This document shows, piece by piece, positions 47,136-58,219 of a DNA stretch of 64,000 nucleotides. Source of the DNA: Dentipellis sp. KUC8613 (taxonomy: Eukaryota; Basidiomycota; Agaricomycetes; Russulales; Hericiaceae); the NCBI GenBank assembly GCA_002286715.1, contig NSJX01000010.1:566270-630269 (forward strand). The letters run 5' to 3'. The translations under genes were made by a program, and so were the position numbers. How positions within the stretch are numbered: the stretch's first letter is position 1; every line of letters begins with the position of its first letter. A model generated the notes under the pieces. The model had not been told where the DNA came from. It searched no databases and saw nothing but the letters and a program-made list of their open reading frames with translations.

Positions 47136-48436
47136 ATGTCTTCCAATCAAACTGTCCCCTCCCCTGCTAATGTCGGTGCGTTTTTACCTCCACCCTGAAC
47201 CAACTTCCTGGCCGCTCTCAGACCCGCCGTCATCTTCCTCATGATTGGAACTTCGATGGGCTCCATTCTCGTCGCGATGCTACTAGCGCTACTTTTTTTC
47301 TCGACTCGTGACCTTTGGCGAAAGCCAATCTTTATCTTCAACATTCTAGCGATTTTACTGGGGATTGCAGGAGGTTTTGTTTTGAACGTGTACGACAGTG
47401 TATGTTTTCCGATTCTACCCGATTCTATCGCGGTGCTGACTTCGTTTCCAAACAGATCCACAGTATTCTATCGCCTACGGATCCCATACCACGAAAATGG
47501 TTTATTTTGATGGGCGTCATCGACTCATTCACGCCAATCCTTGTTGACTCCATCCTGCTCCTGCGGCTCAATGCAGTATACCCCCGACACTCGACACCCC
47601 GGCTCAAGTACATAGCCATCATGGCGTTTCCTGTCTTTGTGAAGATCGCTCGTTCAGTGAATAATATCATCTACCTTTCCAACTATTCAAGACATGCATC
47701 GTCATTGGTGGATAATACGACGGCGGCCGGGGCTGGAATGGTTCTTGTCACATCCAAGCTTCCGGATGTCAAGGTCGGGTGGTTCTTACAGATCTTTGAC
47801 AACGCGTACGTTTTGCTGCTTCCTGTTGACCTGCGGCTGTCAGCTGATGTATCTGTACTTCCTGATAGTTATACTTCGGGACTGTTTCTTATCCGTGTCT
47901 ACAGCGATTCGGTCCAGCTAGGTGTGCATACTCACCGCACCAATCGTAAGTTAAACTTCACCCGTGCTTTCTCCCTTGATCTGACTGCTAGACACCGTGC
48001 AGAATCCTTCGCCCAGAAGCTTCGCACCCTCTTCTGGATAGCCGTCTCCAACTTTGTCTTCCCAGTCATCATGGCTGTGGTGCAACTCGCCATCTACATG
48101 GCGACTCCGAACTATCTCCTCGCGCTATACGTATCACAGGCAAACCTGTACTTCACCGTCATTTGCGTCGTTTTCGCGACTCTCTGGACGACGGGACGAC
48201 ACTGGACCGATGCAAATATTCCTAGCGCCAATCAGCCAGAGATGTCCGGGGTGACATCATTCGTCGCAGCCCGCACGGACGCCTCACGGGGCGAGGTTCA
48301 CGGAGTGGCAATGCAAGTGTCGGTGTACGACAATGCGGAGTCCGGTAGTGTTTCCGAGCGTGAATCGACGCGGGATGTAGACTGGCGGAGGTCGTACCAA
48401 GTACAGGCCAAAGTTCACGATCAGAAAGAGGTGTAG
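47136..48436 (+). CDS. Multi-span (7TM-like) fungal membrane protein
   Basis: The body is built from exons 47222-47399, 47456-47805, 47869-47945 and 48003-48436. About seven hydrophobic spans are visible: AVIFLMIGTSMGSILVAML, KPIFIFNILAILLGIAGG, FILMGVIDSFTPILVDSI, YIAIMAFPVFVKIA, a TM5-like segment, FWIAVSNFVFPVIMAVVQLA and LYFTVICVVFATLW. A soluble Ser/Asp-rich tail follows. Layout resembles uncharacterised basidiomycete receptor-like 7TM proteins. The first exon is unresolved. The ATG at 47136 (MSSNQTVPSPAN) looks right but does not splice in phase with the obvious acceptor at 47221, so translation could instead start at 47241. The introns at 47806 and 47946 are 63 and 57 nt, stop-free and in frame, so read-through would also be open. 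Ligand and function unknown. Confidence 0.6.
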
Positions 48437-49337
48437 CGGCACATCTGGGGAGGAAGTAGTTCCATTGTGCGCTCTGACACCGCCTATCTACGATGCATAT
48501 TAACGTGCCCTGATGCCCCCCGGTGAGAACCACTTCTCATTTTTAGGCCCTTATGGATTGATAAGATCGATACAATAACACGCCGACGTATGTTTCGTAC
48601 GACAGATATAGTCTACTATAGCTATACCTCCGATACGAGTTGTGAGTTGAAGGGGCTCGGCTTCATATGAAAGATTTACTGGTAGCCCTAATGTTAGCAT
48701 AATAAGGATCTTGACAGAAGGTCTCGTAGCTTTCTTGCTTTGGGTGTGCAGTGAAAGAGAATACAAACGAGGAATGTCAATAGATCGAGCAATGACCGCG
48801 GCTATGAGGCGGTCGCGCGCCTAATTTGGTTCAAGTTGTAGGCTCGTCTCCCTCACTACCACCACGGTCCTCTCGAGCATCCTCTGACCATCGGCTTTTT
48901 TGATTGTGTATGCTTTTCTATAAATCGAAGCGCGGCTCATCACAGAACACAGGAAGACTTCTCTCGCATTTTCGGCGCTCTCCGCTACGGTTCTACAGTT
49001 CGGGCCCACACTGTATGCCCGACATCAACTGAGATGGACATGTGCCTTGCGTGCTGGCGCGTACGCTACCGGCGTTCTGCCGTCGACTCTCGCGATGCGT
49101 GTGACTGTAGGTCCGATGATTACAGCATGGTATGTGTCGGCCATAACTAGTGACTCGGCGTCAGACGCCCCCGACGCTCCTTTCCCCCAATCCACATCCT
49201 TGTCCCTGCTACCGCATCTCCAGTCTATTGCGCCCTCTGCGTGCTACTCGTTTTCGAATAAGTCACTTTCAGATGCGTTCCTGTGCGTTCACTTTCTCAG
49301 ATTCTGTGCGCCTTTCGCTGACGAATGGATTGCGGCG
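48437..49337. other. Spacer, no gene recognised
   Basis: 3' flank of the membrane-protein gene and promoter of the DUF6535 gene. The frame running into 49338 is open upstream to 49047, but the earlier part shows no family resemblance. Confidence 0.4.
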
Positions 49338-52300
49338 ATGGATCACGATCGTCTAGATAACGGGGACCCGCTGGAGAGGTTCTCAACGACCCCACGAGGA
49401 GAAGCTACTGCCCCAAACCGGGTTGGCACGCCGTCACGTAGGATATGCCCCCATTCTGCCACTGTGCATAATCTCTGACACACGGTGCCCAGATGACAAG
49501 TATCTATGGGCGAGATTTGGGCTGTCGAGTCGAGACTTCGTCACAGTCAACCCAAGCGGTCTCGCCGAGTCCGATTCAGAGAACTCTGACAGTGACGATG
49601 AGGATTACCGGGTACAGCCCGAAAGGGAGAGGAATGTTCGAGGGCCTTCGCGGAAGAAGAAAAAGAAGGCACAAGGGCGCACGTTCGGCGTTCGCCACAA
49701 TGCGAAGAATACTTGTACGTTGCTTTCAACAGTATAGTAATCATGGACATCACTAAGGTTATTCTGTTGGCAGACTATGTCAATCCTGATGACTATGAGC
49801 AGAAGTACCCTGTGGACGGCCTTTGGAAAGGTCTGGACCACAATGCTCGGATCTGGAAAGTGTATCTTGATGAAGCTAAAATGTTGGATGATGACATGGT
49901 GGGTGCTTGGAGGGACACAGTTGAAGTGCTACTTGTATTTGTATGTTTCATCTTTTAATCTCCTGTTCATCACTGATGTGCTTATTCCTGTTGCAGGCTG
50001 GTCTCTTTTCTGCTGTGGTCTCTACTTTTGTGGTGCAAACTTCCCAGACTCTTCAACCTGACTACTCTCAGATCTCTTCTATCTTGCTCACTGAACTGGT
50101 TGGTCTTCAGAGAACCATTGCTAATGGTGACTCTGTGAACACTGTTCCTATGGCTTCTCAGAATGCAACCTCTGGCTTTGGGGCTTCTATTTCTGATCAA
50201 TGGGTTAATAGGCTTTGGTTCATCAGTTTGACTTTCAGTCTGGCTACTGCTCTGATGGCTGTGTTGGTGAAACAATGGCTGCAACATTATGTGTCTTCTA
50301 TATCTGGGACAAGCCAGGAAAAAGCTCATGTCCGTCATTTCCGTTATAATGGCCTTAATACTTGGCATGTCTCTGGCATAGTGGGGAGCCTTCCCATTTT
50401 CATGCATATTGCTCTATTACTGTTTCTCATTGGGCTGGTAGTCTTCTTAGCAAAGCTAGACAAAGTGACTGCAGGAATAACTGGATTCCTAACATCAGCT
50501 TTATATGTGATTTATATTGGCACAAATGTGTTGCCTGTCTTCTTTGTGGATTGCTCCTATAAGACACCTGTATCAGACTTGGTTGCTCAGCTAGTTCATT
50601 TGATGATATACTTATACTACTATCTAAGAGGACACATTGGCAATACAGTGATGACTCTCATGCCATGTAATGGCTCAAAGACTTTTGACATTCCAAAGGG
50701 ATATGCTGCTTTCAAGTCTCAGAGAGAGGTTGAAAGCATGATAGTAAAAGAGCATACAGAGATTTTGAATACTGAATCTTTAGCATGGCTGTATAAATTC
50801 TCAAGCAATCCAACAGTATCACAGATTGTCCTTCAGGCCCTCTCCTCAGTTGATGTTTTCAACCAAACCTTGGATTCATTTGATATGAGAAATGTTATTA
50901 ATTATGCACTGATAAAGGATTACTGCATTGCTTATCAGCACATCTCTGATCAACAAAAAGCCAGCTGTTATCTTGGAACTATGATATTTCTTGTTACCAT
51001 GTTGCAAGATAATATGACAGCATTGTACATGGCACTTTACCTTGCAAAATCCAAGAACAGATTTGTTCATCATTCTGAATCTGAATTTCTGCACAACATC
51101 TTTGTTGATAGTGTAAGAAGTATTGACATCAATGATGAGATAAAGATAGTACAGAACTTAGAGAAGAAGCTAGGAAAGGGCACAGTGGTATATTTCAAGA
51201 CACTATCAATTGTGCTCATGATATTTAGTGCAAAGAGGGCCTGGGATGCAAACCTCACTGATTTATTGCAAGTCTATGTTAAGAGTACACAGGCTGTACT
51301 AGACATTGATACTCTGGCAATCTTTGCTAAATACAGGAATACAGCAAAGATAACCAATGACATCATTTTGAATATTGATAATAGGAAATCTGCTGTGATA
51401 GGATTATTAGAGTATTATTCAAACAGTACTGACTGGATAGCCACATTCAATAAGAGAGATCAAGAGATTTTGATATGTATTTGTGAATGGTGTTTGAATG
51501 ACTTACAGGCTTGTCACCCAGTATTACTGTTTATAGCAAGGCAGCTTTCTTTGCAATCATTGCATCTCTCAGGGCTCACACTTGGCAAAGTATTTGCATT
51601 GCTCAATTTGACATGTGAGATGTATGCTGATACTGTCTTTATGTCTGTCTCATCACACAAGGATGCTGTTAATTGGGACAGACTAATTGAGGGTTGGGCC
51701 TTTTATCTGAAGCACAGAAGTGATAGTAACTGGGAAGAGATGATTGAATATAGTTGTAATACAATGAGTATTCTGATCAGAGATTCCAACTCTGGGCCAA
51801 ACTTTATGCAATTATTTGATAAATACAAAGTGTTCAGTGCTCTTGATAAACTCTGTCAAAGGCAAAGAGATAAAGACATTCACTCATACTACCATACCTT
51901 CAAGTCAGGGATAGCACCAATTTATGGAAGGATTTTGGAGAGTCATGATGTCCGTTCTGGAGTAGCCAAGTTATTGTGTACAAAAGAATACATCAGCATG
52001 TACTTGAATTCTGCCAGAGATGTTATTACTATAGCTGTACATTGGAACAAAGTTCCTGTATCACTTGCCAATCCATGGTTAGACCTCTTCAGAATCCTCA
52101 ATGTCTCACACAAAGTGGATCAAATAGACAAGGATATGTGCAGGAAATTCTTCTTCAATGCTCTGCAAGACATTTTGTTCAGTTTAAAAAAGGAGAAAAC
52201 ACCACGACAAAGTGCCTACATATATTATAGCTGCAGATTCATTGCAGAACTAATAACAATGATCCAAATTCAATCAGAAGATCTTCATAAACAAGTTGAG

Positions 52301-52637
52301 ATCATGAAAGAGATCACATCTGAAGATCTTACAAATATCTCCAAGTAAGTAATCTTGATATATATCACAATCTAATCTGACATATTTTAGGGTGGCTAAT
52401 CTGAACCTTGAGAAAGAATGCTATGATTGTGACCAATTGCTGAGAACAATCAAACTTGATCCCTCAATTTCAACTGTAAGTACCAAATATATCCTTTCAA
52501 CAATTACTAATCAGTGCACTTTATAGATGAAGGCCCCATTGCCAGATGAGCTACCTCCTCAGAAAAAAACTAGAAAATGGAATAATAGCTGGATGGTGAT
52601 AGGTCAGAAGTCAAAAGATGCTAGTGAAAAGGTGTGA
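49338..52637 (+). CDS. DUF6535 transmembrane protein
   Basis: Six exons: 49338-49437, 49493-49714, 49774-49940, 49997-52344, 52391-52475, 52527-52637, giving 1010 aa. Residues ~110-345 match the basidiomycete DUF6535 domain: WKVYLDEAKMLDDDMVGAWR, VLLVFAGLFSAVVSTFVVQT, QPDYSQISSILLTELVGLQR, WVNRLWFISLTFSLATALMA, LVKQWLQHYV and HVRHFRYNGL. Four membrane spans lie at ~164-180, 233-256, 292-314 and 325-345. About 660 residues follow that appear soluble and helical, without a motif I know. The N-terminus has an acidic stretch and a lysine run (RKKKKKA). Function of the family is unknown. The first two exons are GC-rich like neighbouring genes; from exon 3 on, codons are strongly A/T-ending and the region stays AT-rich past the stop. 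Confidence 0.85.
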
Positions 52638-53060
52638 GGCAGTCAGATGAATACAATTATACAAATTCTTGAAGCTTGTAAGATATATATTTCAAATTTG
52701 ATGAAAATACAATTCAGCAGTTATGAATGTGTGACAAAATTACAGTAAATGAGAACACAAAGTCAAGGAGTGTCTAACAGGACTTTGAAAAAATGTGCTC
52801 AAGATGATAGCATATACTATCCATAGTTTTGTTCTCATTGTTGGATGAATGGCTCCTCAAACCATCACTTCAAAATATATTTGGTCAATGAGTGAGATAT
52901 ATTCACATCTGGAAAATGAAAATATTATTCCACTGCGGGGAATCGAACCCCGAGCTACCGCGATCTCGTAATTGAAAGGCGGTAATGTTAGCCGTTACAC
53001 CACAATGGAGATGTCAATTAGTTTCTCTATAATGCCATGAAGAGTCAGAGGAGACCTACA
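49941..53060. other. AT-rich compositional island
   Basis: From about the last exon junctions of the DUF6535 5' part to just beyond the tRNA gene, base composition shifts visibly to AT, with A/T-ending codons in the coding part. Sequence on both sides is GC-rich. I judged this by eye; a windowed GC plot would give the exact borders. I see no terminal repeats or transposase. Confidence 0.65.
52929..53009 (-). tRNA. tRNA-Glu (anticodon UUC) with a ~10-nt intron
   Basis: Minus strand, 81 nt. Acceptor stem TCCATTG pairs with CAGTGGA (one G-T pair). U8-G9 are followed by D-stem GTGT/ACAT. Anticodon stem ACCGC pairs with GCGGT around an oversized loop. T-arm is CGGGG-TTCGATT-CCCCG with a 4-nt variable loop. 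The loop reads CTTTCA, then about ten extra bases, then C. With the extra bases removed as an intron after position 37, it is a standard 7-nt loop with anticodon TTC. A T-rich tract (TTTT) follows the 3' end, as expected for RNA polymerase III termination. Confidence 0.88.
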
Positions 53061-53289
53061 GATCTCAAAAGCCAAGGGTTGTAGTAGCAGTCTGAGATTG
53101 ATGAGGATTTGTTCTTGCATTTACTGTAGAGCCCTCCTCGAAAAGACATCAGACGTATGTTGCTGTTCAATGGAGTTAGTTCGGATAGAAGACAGTCAGG
53201 TGCCACCTATCGGCCCGGCAAGAATGACAAACTCTCCCCATCCCACAGATAAATGAGGGCATGGGATGCTCTGCAGATAGTTTCGCACC

Positions 53290-54957
53290 ATGTCCTTCCT
53301 CAAGGTATCGGGAAGAAAGCTGGTCGACGAGCGGGGAGAGGAAGTCGTGCTACGCGGAGCAGGGTTGGGCGGATGGATGACGTGAGTCGTTATTCCATCT
53401 TCAGCGTTGCTTGAAGCCGTTCGACAAATGAGTTCGCAGGATGGAGAACTTCATCACTGGTAGGCTGCATTTCGTGAAGGCCATTTCAGTACAGGATGCG
53501 TAACAGATCACAGGATTCCCTGGATGCGAATATCAGATACGGGAAGCGCTCGCCGAAGTGCTAGGCGAAGAGAAAGCAGAGTTCTTTTTCGACCAGGTGA
53601 GCGTTCCTCAAAGCATATTTGCCCACGTACCCATTGATCCCTGCGTCCATAGTTCCTCGAACACTTCTTCACCGACGCTGACGCCACTTTCTTCCACTCA
53701 CTGTCCCTGAACTGCATTCGCATCGCCATCAACTACAGGCACTTCGAGTCTCCGCTCGAGCCTCGTGTCCTGCGACCAAATGCATTCACGCACTTGGACC
53801 GCGCCATCCGGATCTGCGCGACGCACGGCATCTACACCATCATTGACCTGCATACCGCGCCGGGAGGGCAGAATGGTGGATGGCATGCCGATGCGGGGAC
53901 ACATATCGCGAACTTCTGGCGGCACAAGCACTTCATGGACAGCGGGGTCTGGCTATGGGAACACCTCGCGAAGCGGTACAAGGACGAGCCCTGGGTCGCT
54001 GGATACAACCTGCTTAACGAGCCTGCCGACCCACACCCGAAGACGGGCCTCATTCCGTTCTATGATCGTGTCATTGCCGCTATCCGCGCCATAGATGAGC
54101 GTCATATCATTTTCCTCGACGGGAACACCTATGCGACAGATTTCTCCGCTTTTCCGGATGACGTGAAGACCCGCTGGGGACAGAATGTGGCATATTCGAT
54201 CCACGATTACTCGGTGTTTGGGTTTCCGAAGGGCGGAGTGTACACTGGGAGCGAAGAACAGCGGGAGAAGATGCTTCGAGGGTACACTAGGAAGAGACAA
54301 TGGATGGATGAACGAGGGCTTTGTGTCTGGAACGGGGAGTGGGGACCAGTGTACGCGAGGAAGGAGTACGAGGGCGGCGGCGATGAGGAGAAAACAGAGG
54401 AGATCAACAAGAGAAGGTATCGGGTATTGAAAGATCAGCTCGAGCTATACCAGAATGTGGGTCTCATCAGTCGCAGAACAGCCGTGCAATTCCTTACATG
54501 CCTGCAGGATCGTCTTAGCTGGTCCATTTGGTTGTACAAAGACATTGGCTTCCAAGGCATGGTACATGTCTCTCCCGATACACCATACATGCAGCGTCTA
54601 CGGCCCTTCCTTCACAAGAAGCATCGACTTGCTGTTGACTCGTGGGGAAACGACGACACGAATGTACGAGATGTCTTCCAGCCGATCGTCGACTTGATCA
54701 AAGGAGCCGTGCCGAATGAAGAGGATCGCCGACTATACCCCTGGCCAGGGTGGAGCATGGAAGAGCGCGTAAACAGGCTGGCGAGGGCGACTCTCATCGC
54801 GGAATTTTTGGTAAGAGAGTGGGCGGAGTACTTTCGAGGCATGGGAGAGAACGAGCTAGAGGACATGGCTAGGAGCTTCAGATTTAAAAATTGCCTGAAG
54901 AGGGAGGGCTTGAACCAGGTTCTGAGGGAGCACGCGAAGGTGACGGGGGCGAAGTAG
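53290..54957 (+). CDS. Glycoside hydrolase family 5 (cellulase-superfamily) enzyme
   Basis: Five exons: 53290-53381, 53440-53459, 53514-53596, 53653-54456, 54508-54957, giving 482 aa. The GH5 barrel is recognisable: GAGLGGWMTMENFITGFPG near the start, LNCIRIAINYRHFE, TIIDLHTAPGGQNG, then acid/base Glu in NLLNEP, HDYSVFGFP, and nucleophile Glu in WNGEWGP, followed by WSIWLYKDIG. GH5 enzymes hydrolyse beta-glucans, mannans or related substrates; subfamily is not certain. I see no signal peptide (MSFLKVSGRKLVDERGEEVV), so it may be intracellular or secreted unconventionally. Exon 2 is only 20 nt. The last intron (54457-54507, 51 nt) is stop-free and in frame. It is called an intron because removing it restores the conserved sequence between QLELYQ and LSWSIW. 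Confidence 0.88.
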
Positions 54958-55029
54958 CGCTGCGTTGTGTATGAGCATGCGCGCGTCGGAATCAATATTT
55001 GAAACACGATTGCGACCCCACAGGTTTAC

Positions 55030-56649
55030 CTAGTGCATCTTCCCTTTGGTCGGAGGCGTAGGTATTGAGCGGCCGCTGTCGTCCCGACCAAGCAAAGGGT
55101 TGAGCAAACCTTCCCGGTGGAGATGACTGATGTATTCCCGAATGAAGGGGTCAAAATCATGTGTTCTCTTGATCATATCGCTCTACGGAAATATAGAGTA
55201 AAGACAAAGTCACGAAAGTCATTTCAGATTGCTTACATTTTCGGTTGCGGCTTTGGAGATCTCATCTTCGACTGAAATCTTCGCTTGCATGATGTTGTGC
55301 ATGCATTCCTGCCATGCAGGAAGTAAAGCTTCTTGAGGCAGATCGAGAACCGCTCGTTGTTTCTGCATCTTATCGTGTCCGAAGCTGGATGAATACGTTG
55401 GGCCTGGTTCTTCCGATTGGACCGTAGTAGCACATATGCCGTCCGAATTTGCCAGCAAGGGGTCAACCTGAACGTGTCAAGCAATGAGTCTAACCATTGC
55501 CTAGGCGACAATGTTGATTTGACATACCTTCTGTTTCCAACCTTCTGGGAATGCTTCATTCAAGCGTCGTTCTATAGACGCTTTTTCTCTCTTCAAGAGC
55601 TCAAATTGATCACTAGCCTTCTGGTACTGATCATCCACAAGAGCGAGGAGACTGAACCTGATATCGCCCTGTCCATCCGCGTTGGCCCCATATTTCTCCA
55701 TTTTCATCCGCAGCGCTGGACGCACGACATCCATCCAACTTTGATTAGACGATGGGTCGTCGTCTGGCAGCTCTCCGACCTCTAAGGGACCAGACTTCAG
55801 ACCATCTAGCTCCCAGACCTTGCCGTGTGCTGGGACATATCCGATGAAGTGGTACGCCTCGTTTAAGTCGTCCGTATTCAATGCAGTCTTAGCCTTCCGT
55901 GCTCGTGAACCCGCTGCTGTTGCTTTGCGTCGCTTGGCTGGCGGAGGTTTGCTAGAAGTTTTTAGCGAGGTGGTTGCCAGGGCATTCAGTGCACCCCGGA
56001 TATCAGAAGGCCTTTGAATCTGTTAGGGATTCCATTCATTCTTTTGACTGCGACGTACCGGGCCAGCGAGTTGTGAGCATCACGAATGAATGGTGAGTTC
56101 GAGATTGCAAGGCCTTTCATCTGCCGGATACGTGGTCGTGAGAGCCAGATTCATGCAATAACAACCGGCTTACCACAGACGACATCAACTCCGTCTCCCC
56201 TCTGAACTCCTGCAGCTCTCCTCCAATGTCACATCCTGGGCAATTGAGTAGCACGTTCAATATAGCGAAAGAGGCGCACGAGTCATGGCTTAACTGGTTC
56301 GCAAACCAGACATGCTCAGCCGCTGGATCTTCGAAGTCCGTTGCGTGATGATTATCGTTAGCCCAGAGGAAACAAAAGATCAGGCCGTGCGGATTGAGGT
56401 GCTCCACAGCCCATGGCTCGATGTCGTATAATTCGACAACCTCAAGACCGCTGATACCCAACTTTCGCACGAAAGTCGTGAAAACACCTGCCATACGAGC
56501 AATTGTATCAGTGAACAGAGCACTAACAGGTAAGTTCAGAACTGACCAGGGTCGGACTCTATGACAGCAAAAGGACCACCAACGAGATCCAGTTGTTCTG
56601 GCTTTGCCACTGCTTCAAGCTCGTCTGTGACCATCATATCGTCCGACAT
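55030..56649 (-). CDS. Ubiquitin C-terminal hydrolase, UCH37/UCHL5 type
   Basis: Six exons (minus): 56649-56547, 56487-56174, 56120-56059, 56011-55528, 55467-55237, 55182-55030, giving 448 aa. The C12 peptidase domain starts at ESDPGVFTTFVRKLG. The oxyanion Gln and catalytic Cys are in NQLSHDSCASFAILNVLLN, the His in NEAYHFIGYVP and the Asp in WELDGL. The C-terminal ULD-like tail (THDFDPFIREYISHLHREG) identifies the UCH37 group rather than the short UCHL1/Yuh1 group. In other organisms UCH37 is recruited to the 26S proteasome (via Rpn13) or INO80 and trims ubiquitin chains. Between Cys and His the cross-over loop contains a long basic insert (KPPPAKRRKATAAGSRARK), which may be a nuclear localisation signal. 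It is divergent with RtcA. Confidence 0.92.
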
Positions 56650-56925
56650 GCCTTGCGCTGGTATCAAGAATGGTTCGCGCATAACGAGTCTCAACTATGC
56701 GCTGACCTGCTGTTCGAGTCGGAAAGACGCTGAGCGAGGACGTCAAGGCGTGTGTTCAAGTAAGCGCCAAGTTCAGGCTGTTTACTCCGAACGTGTTTCT
56801 TGACTCGCGGCATCCTTCATCATACCATCTCGTACGCGATGTAGCACTGTCCATTTCCCTTTCTGCAACACCTTCAGCGAACCCCCGCCGGAATCATTAA
56901 CCTGAATTTCACATAGTGCAGGCAG
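56650..56925. promoter_or_regulatory. Divergent promoter, UCH37 / RtcA
   Basis: The two ATGs are 276 bases apart in opposite directions. No TATA box or repeated element is obvious. Shared-promoter role is inferred from layout only. Confidence 0.45.
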
Positions 56926-58188
56926 ATGGCTTCCAACGAAGTTATCCTACTCGACGGAAGTGTACTCGAAGGCGGTGGTCAATTGCTCCGTGTAGCAATC
57001 GCCCTCTCGGTGCTTCTCTCGAAGCCAATAGCCATCGATAACATCCGCGGGAATCGCAAACCTCCCGGCCTGAAGCACCAGCATGCAGCAGGTCGGTGCC
57101 CGTATTATTCCAGTGCCGGTCTTTCATTTGATTTACCATGGCTACGGTGTAGGTTTGCGACTCGCGGCCGAGATCTGTACAGCACAGCTGGATGGATGCG
57201 AAATAGGCTCTACTTCCGTCGCATTTCGTCCATCCGTCAAGCCCCAGCTATCTAAATGCTACAAGGCCGACCCCGGAACGGCCGGTTCCATCGCGCTTCT
57301 GCTGCAAATTTCCCTGCCATGCCTCGTCTTCTCGTCCACACCCGTCGCACCCACGAAAATAATCCTCCGTGGAGGCACGAACGCTATTCAAGCCCCTCAG
57401 ATCGACTATGTACAACATGTTTTCTTGCCTTTCATCCACAAACACTTCGGCTTTGAACCGATGATCAAGATTGTGAGGCGTGGGTACTTTCCGAAGGGAG
57501 GTGGCGAGGTGGATGTCGATGTGCCTGCTGTCCACAGTCAACTTCCCGCAGTGATTCTTGTCGAGCGAGGCAAGGTGGATTCTATACATGGAAGATCGTA
57601 CGTCGCGGGTCTACCCAAGAGTGTCGCCGAGGCAATGCGCACCGCAGCCACGGACGCACTCGTGAAGTCTGGTGTTGATGCGGAGATCATCGATGTCGAG
57701 GCCATCCGCGAGAAGCCGTCTGACTGTGTTGGTAGCGGGTCGGGCATCGTGCTATGGGCCAAAACAGAAAACGGCTGCATCATCGCCGGAAGCGCGCTTG
57801 GCCGCAAAGGCGTAGATCCTGGACGTGTAGGACAGGATGCCGCCGAGGAACTTACCTCTAACTTCGGCCATGGAGGCTGTGTAGACGAGTACATGCAGGT
57901 AAAAGCCACCCTCGATTGTTTGATTTCATTTCAGTTGCTCATTTTTCACCAGGACCAAATGATCATCTTTCTTGCTCTGGCACAGGGAAAGTCGAGAGTC
58001 AAGACTGGGCCTCTGACGCTGCATACGAGGTAAACACGTTTCGTTCTTGACGACCGAACTTGAGCTGATGTACGACTAGAACGGCGATATGGGTGACCGA
58101 GCAACTCTGTGGTACTAAATTTCATGTCGAAGAATCCGGAAACTCCTGTTTCATCGAGTGCGAAGGCATTGGCTATACACCGTCCTAG
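56926..58188 (+). CDS. RTCA: RNA 3'-terminal phosphate cyclase
   Basis: Four exons: 56926-57091, 57153-57898, 57953-58029, 58080-58188, giving 365 aa, typical for the family. The enzyme uses ATP to convert RNA 3'-phosphates into 2',3'-cyclic phosphates in RNA repair or processing. Family signatures: LDGSVLEGGGQLLRVAIALS, RGNRKPPGLKHQH, DPGTAGSIALLLQ, RRGYFPKGGGEV and GCVDEYMQDQMIIFLALAQG. The nucleophilic His, which is adenylated, is in GPLTLHTRTAIW. This is the true cyclase type (RtcA/RTCD1) rather than the Rcl1 ribosome-biogenesis type, because that His is present. The ATG at 56926 gives the expected N-terminus. Confidence 0.93.
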
Positions 58189-58219
58189 ACATGCGAATAG
58201 ATGATATCATGCACGTTCG

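Noticed and set aside
50650..52640. AT-rich region read as a mitochondrial or plasmid insertion
   Set aside because: It carries spliced nuclear-type introns and a DUF6535 reading frame continuous with the GC-rich exons, using the standard code; no mitochondrial genes are present.
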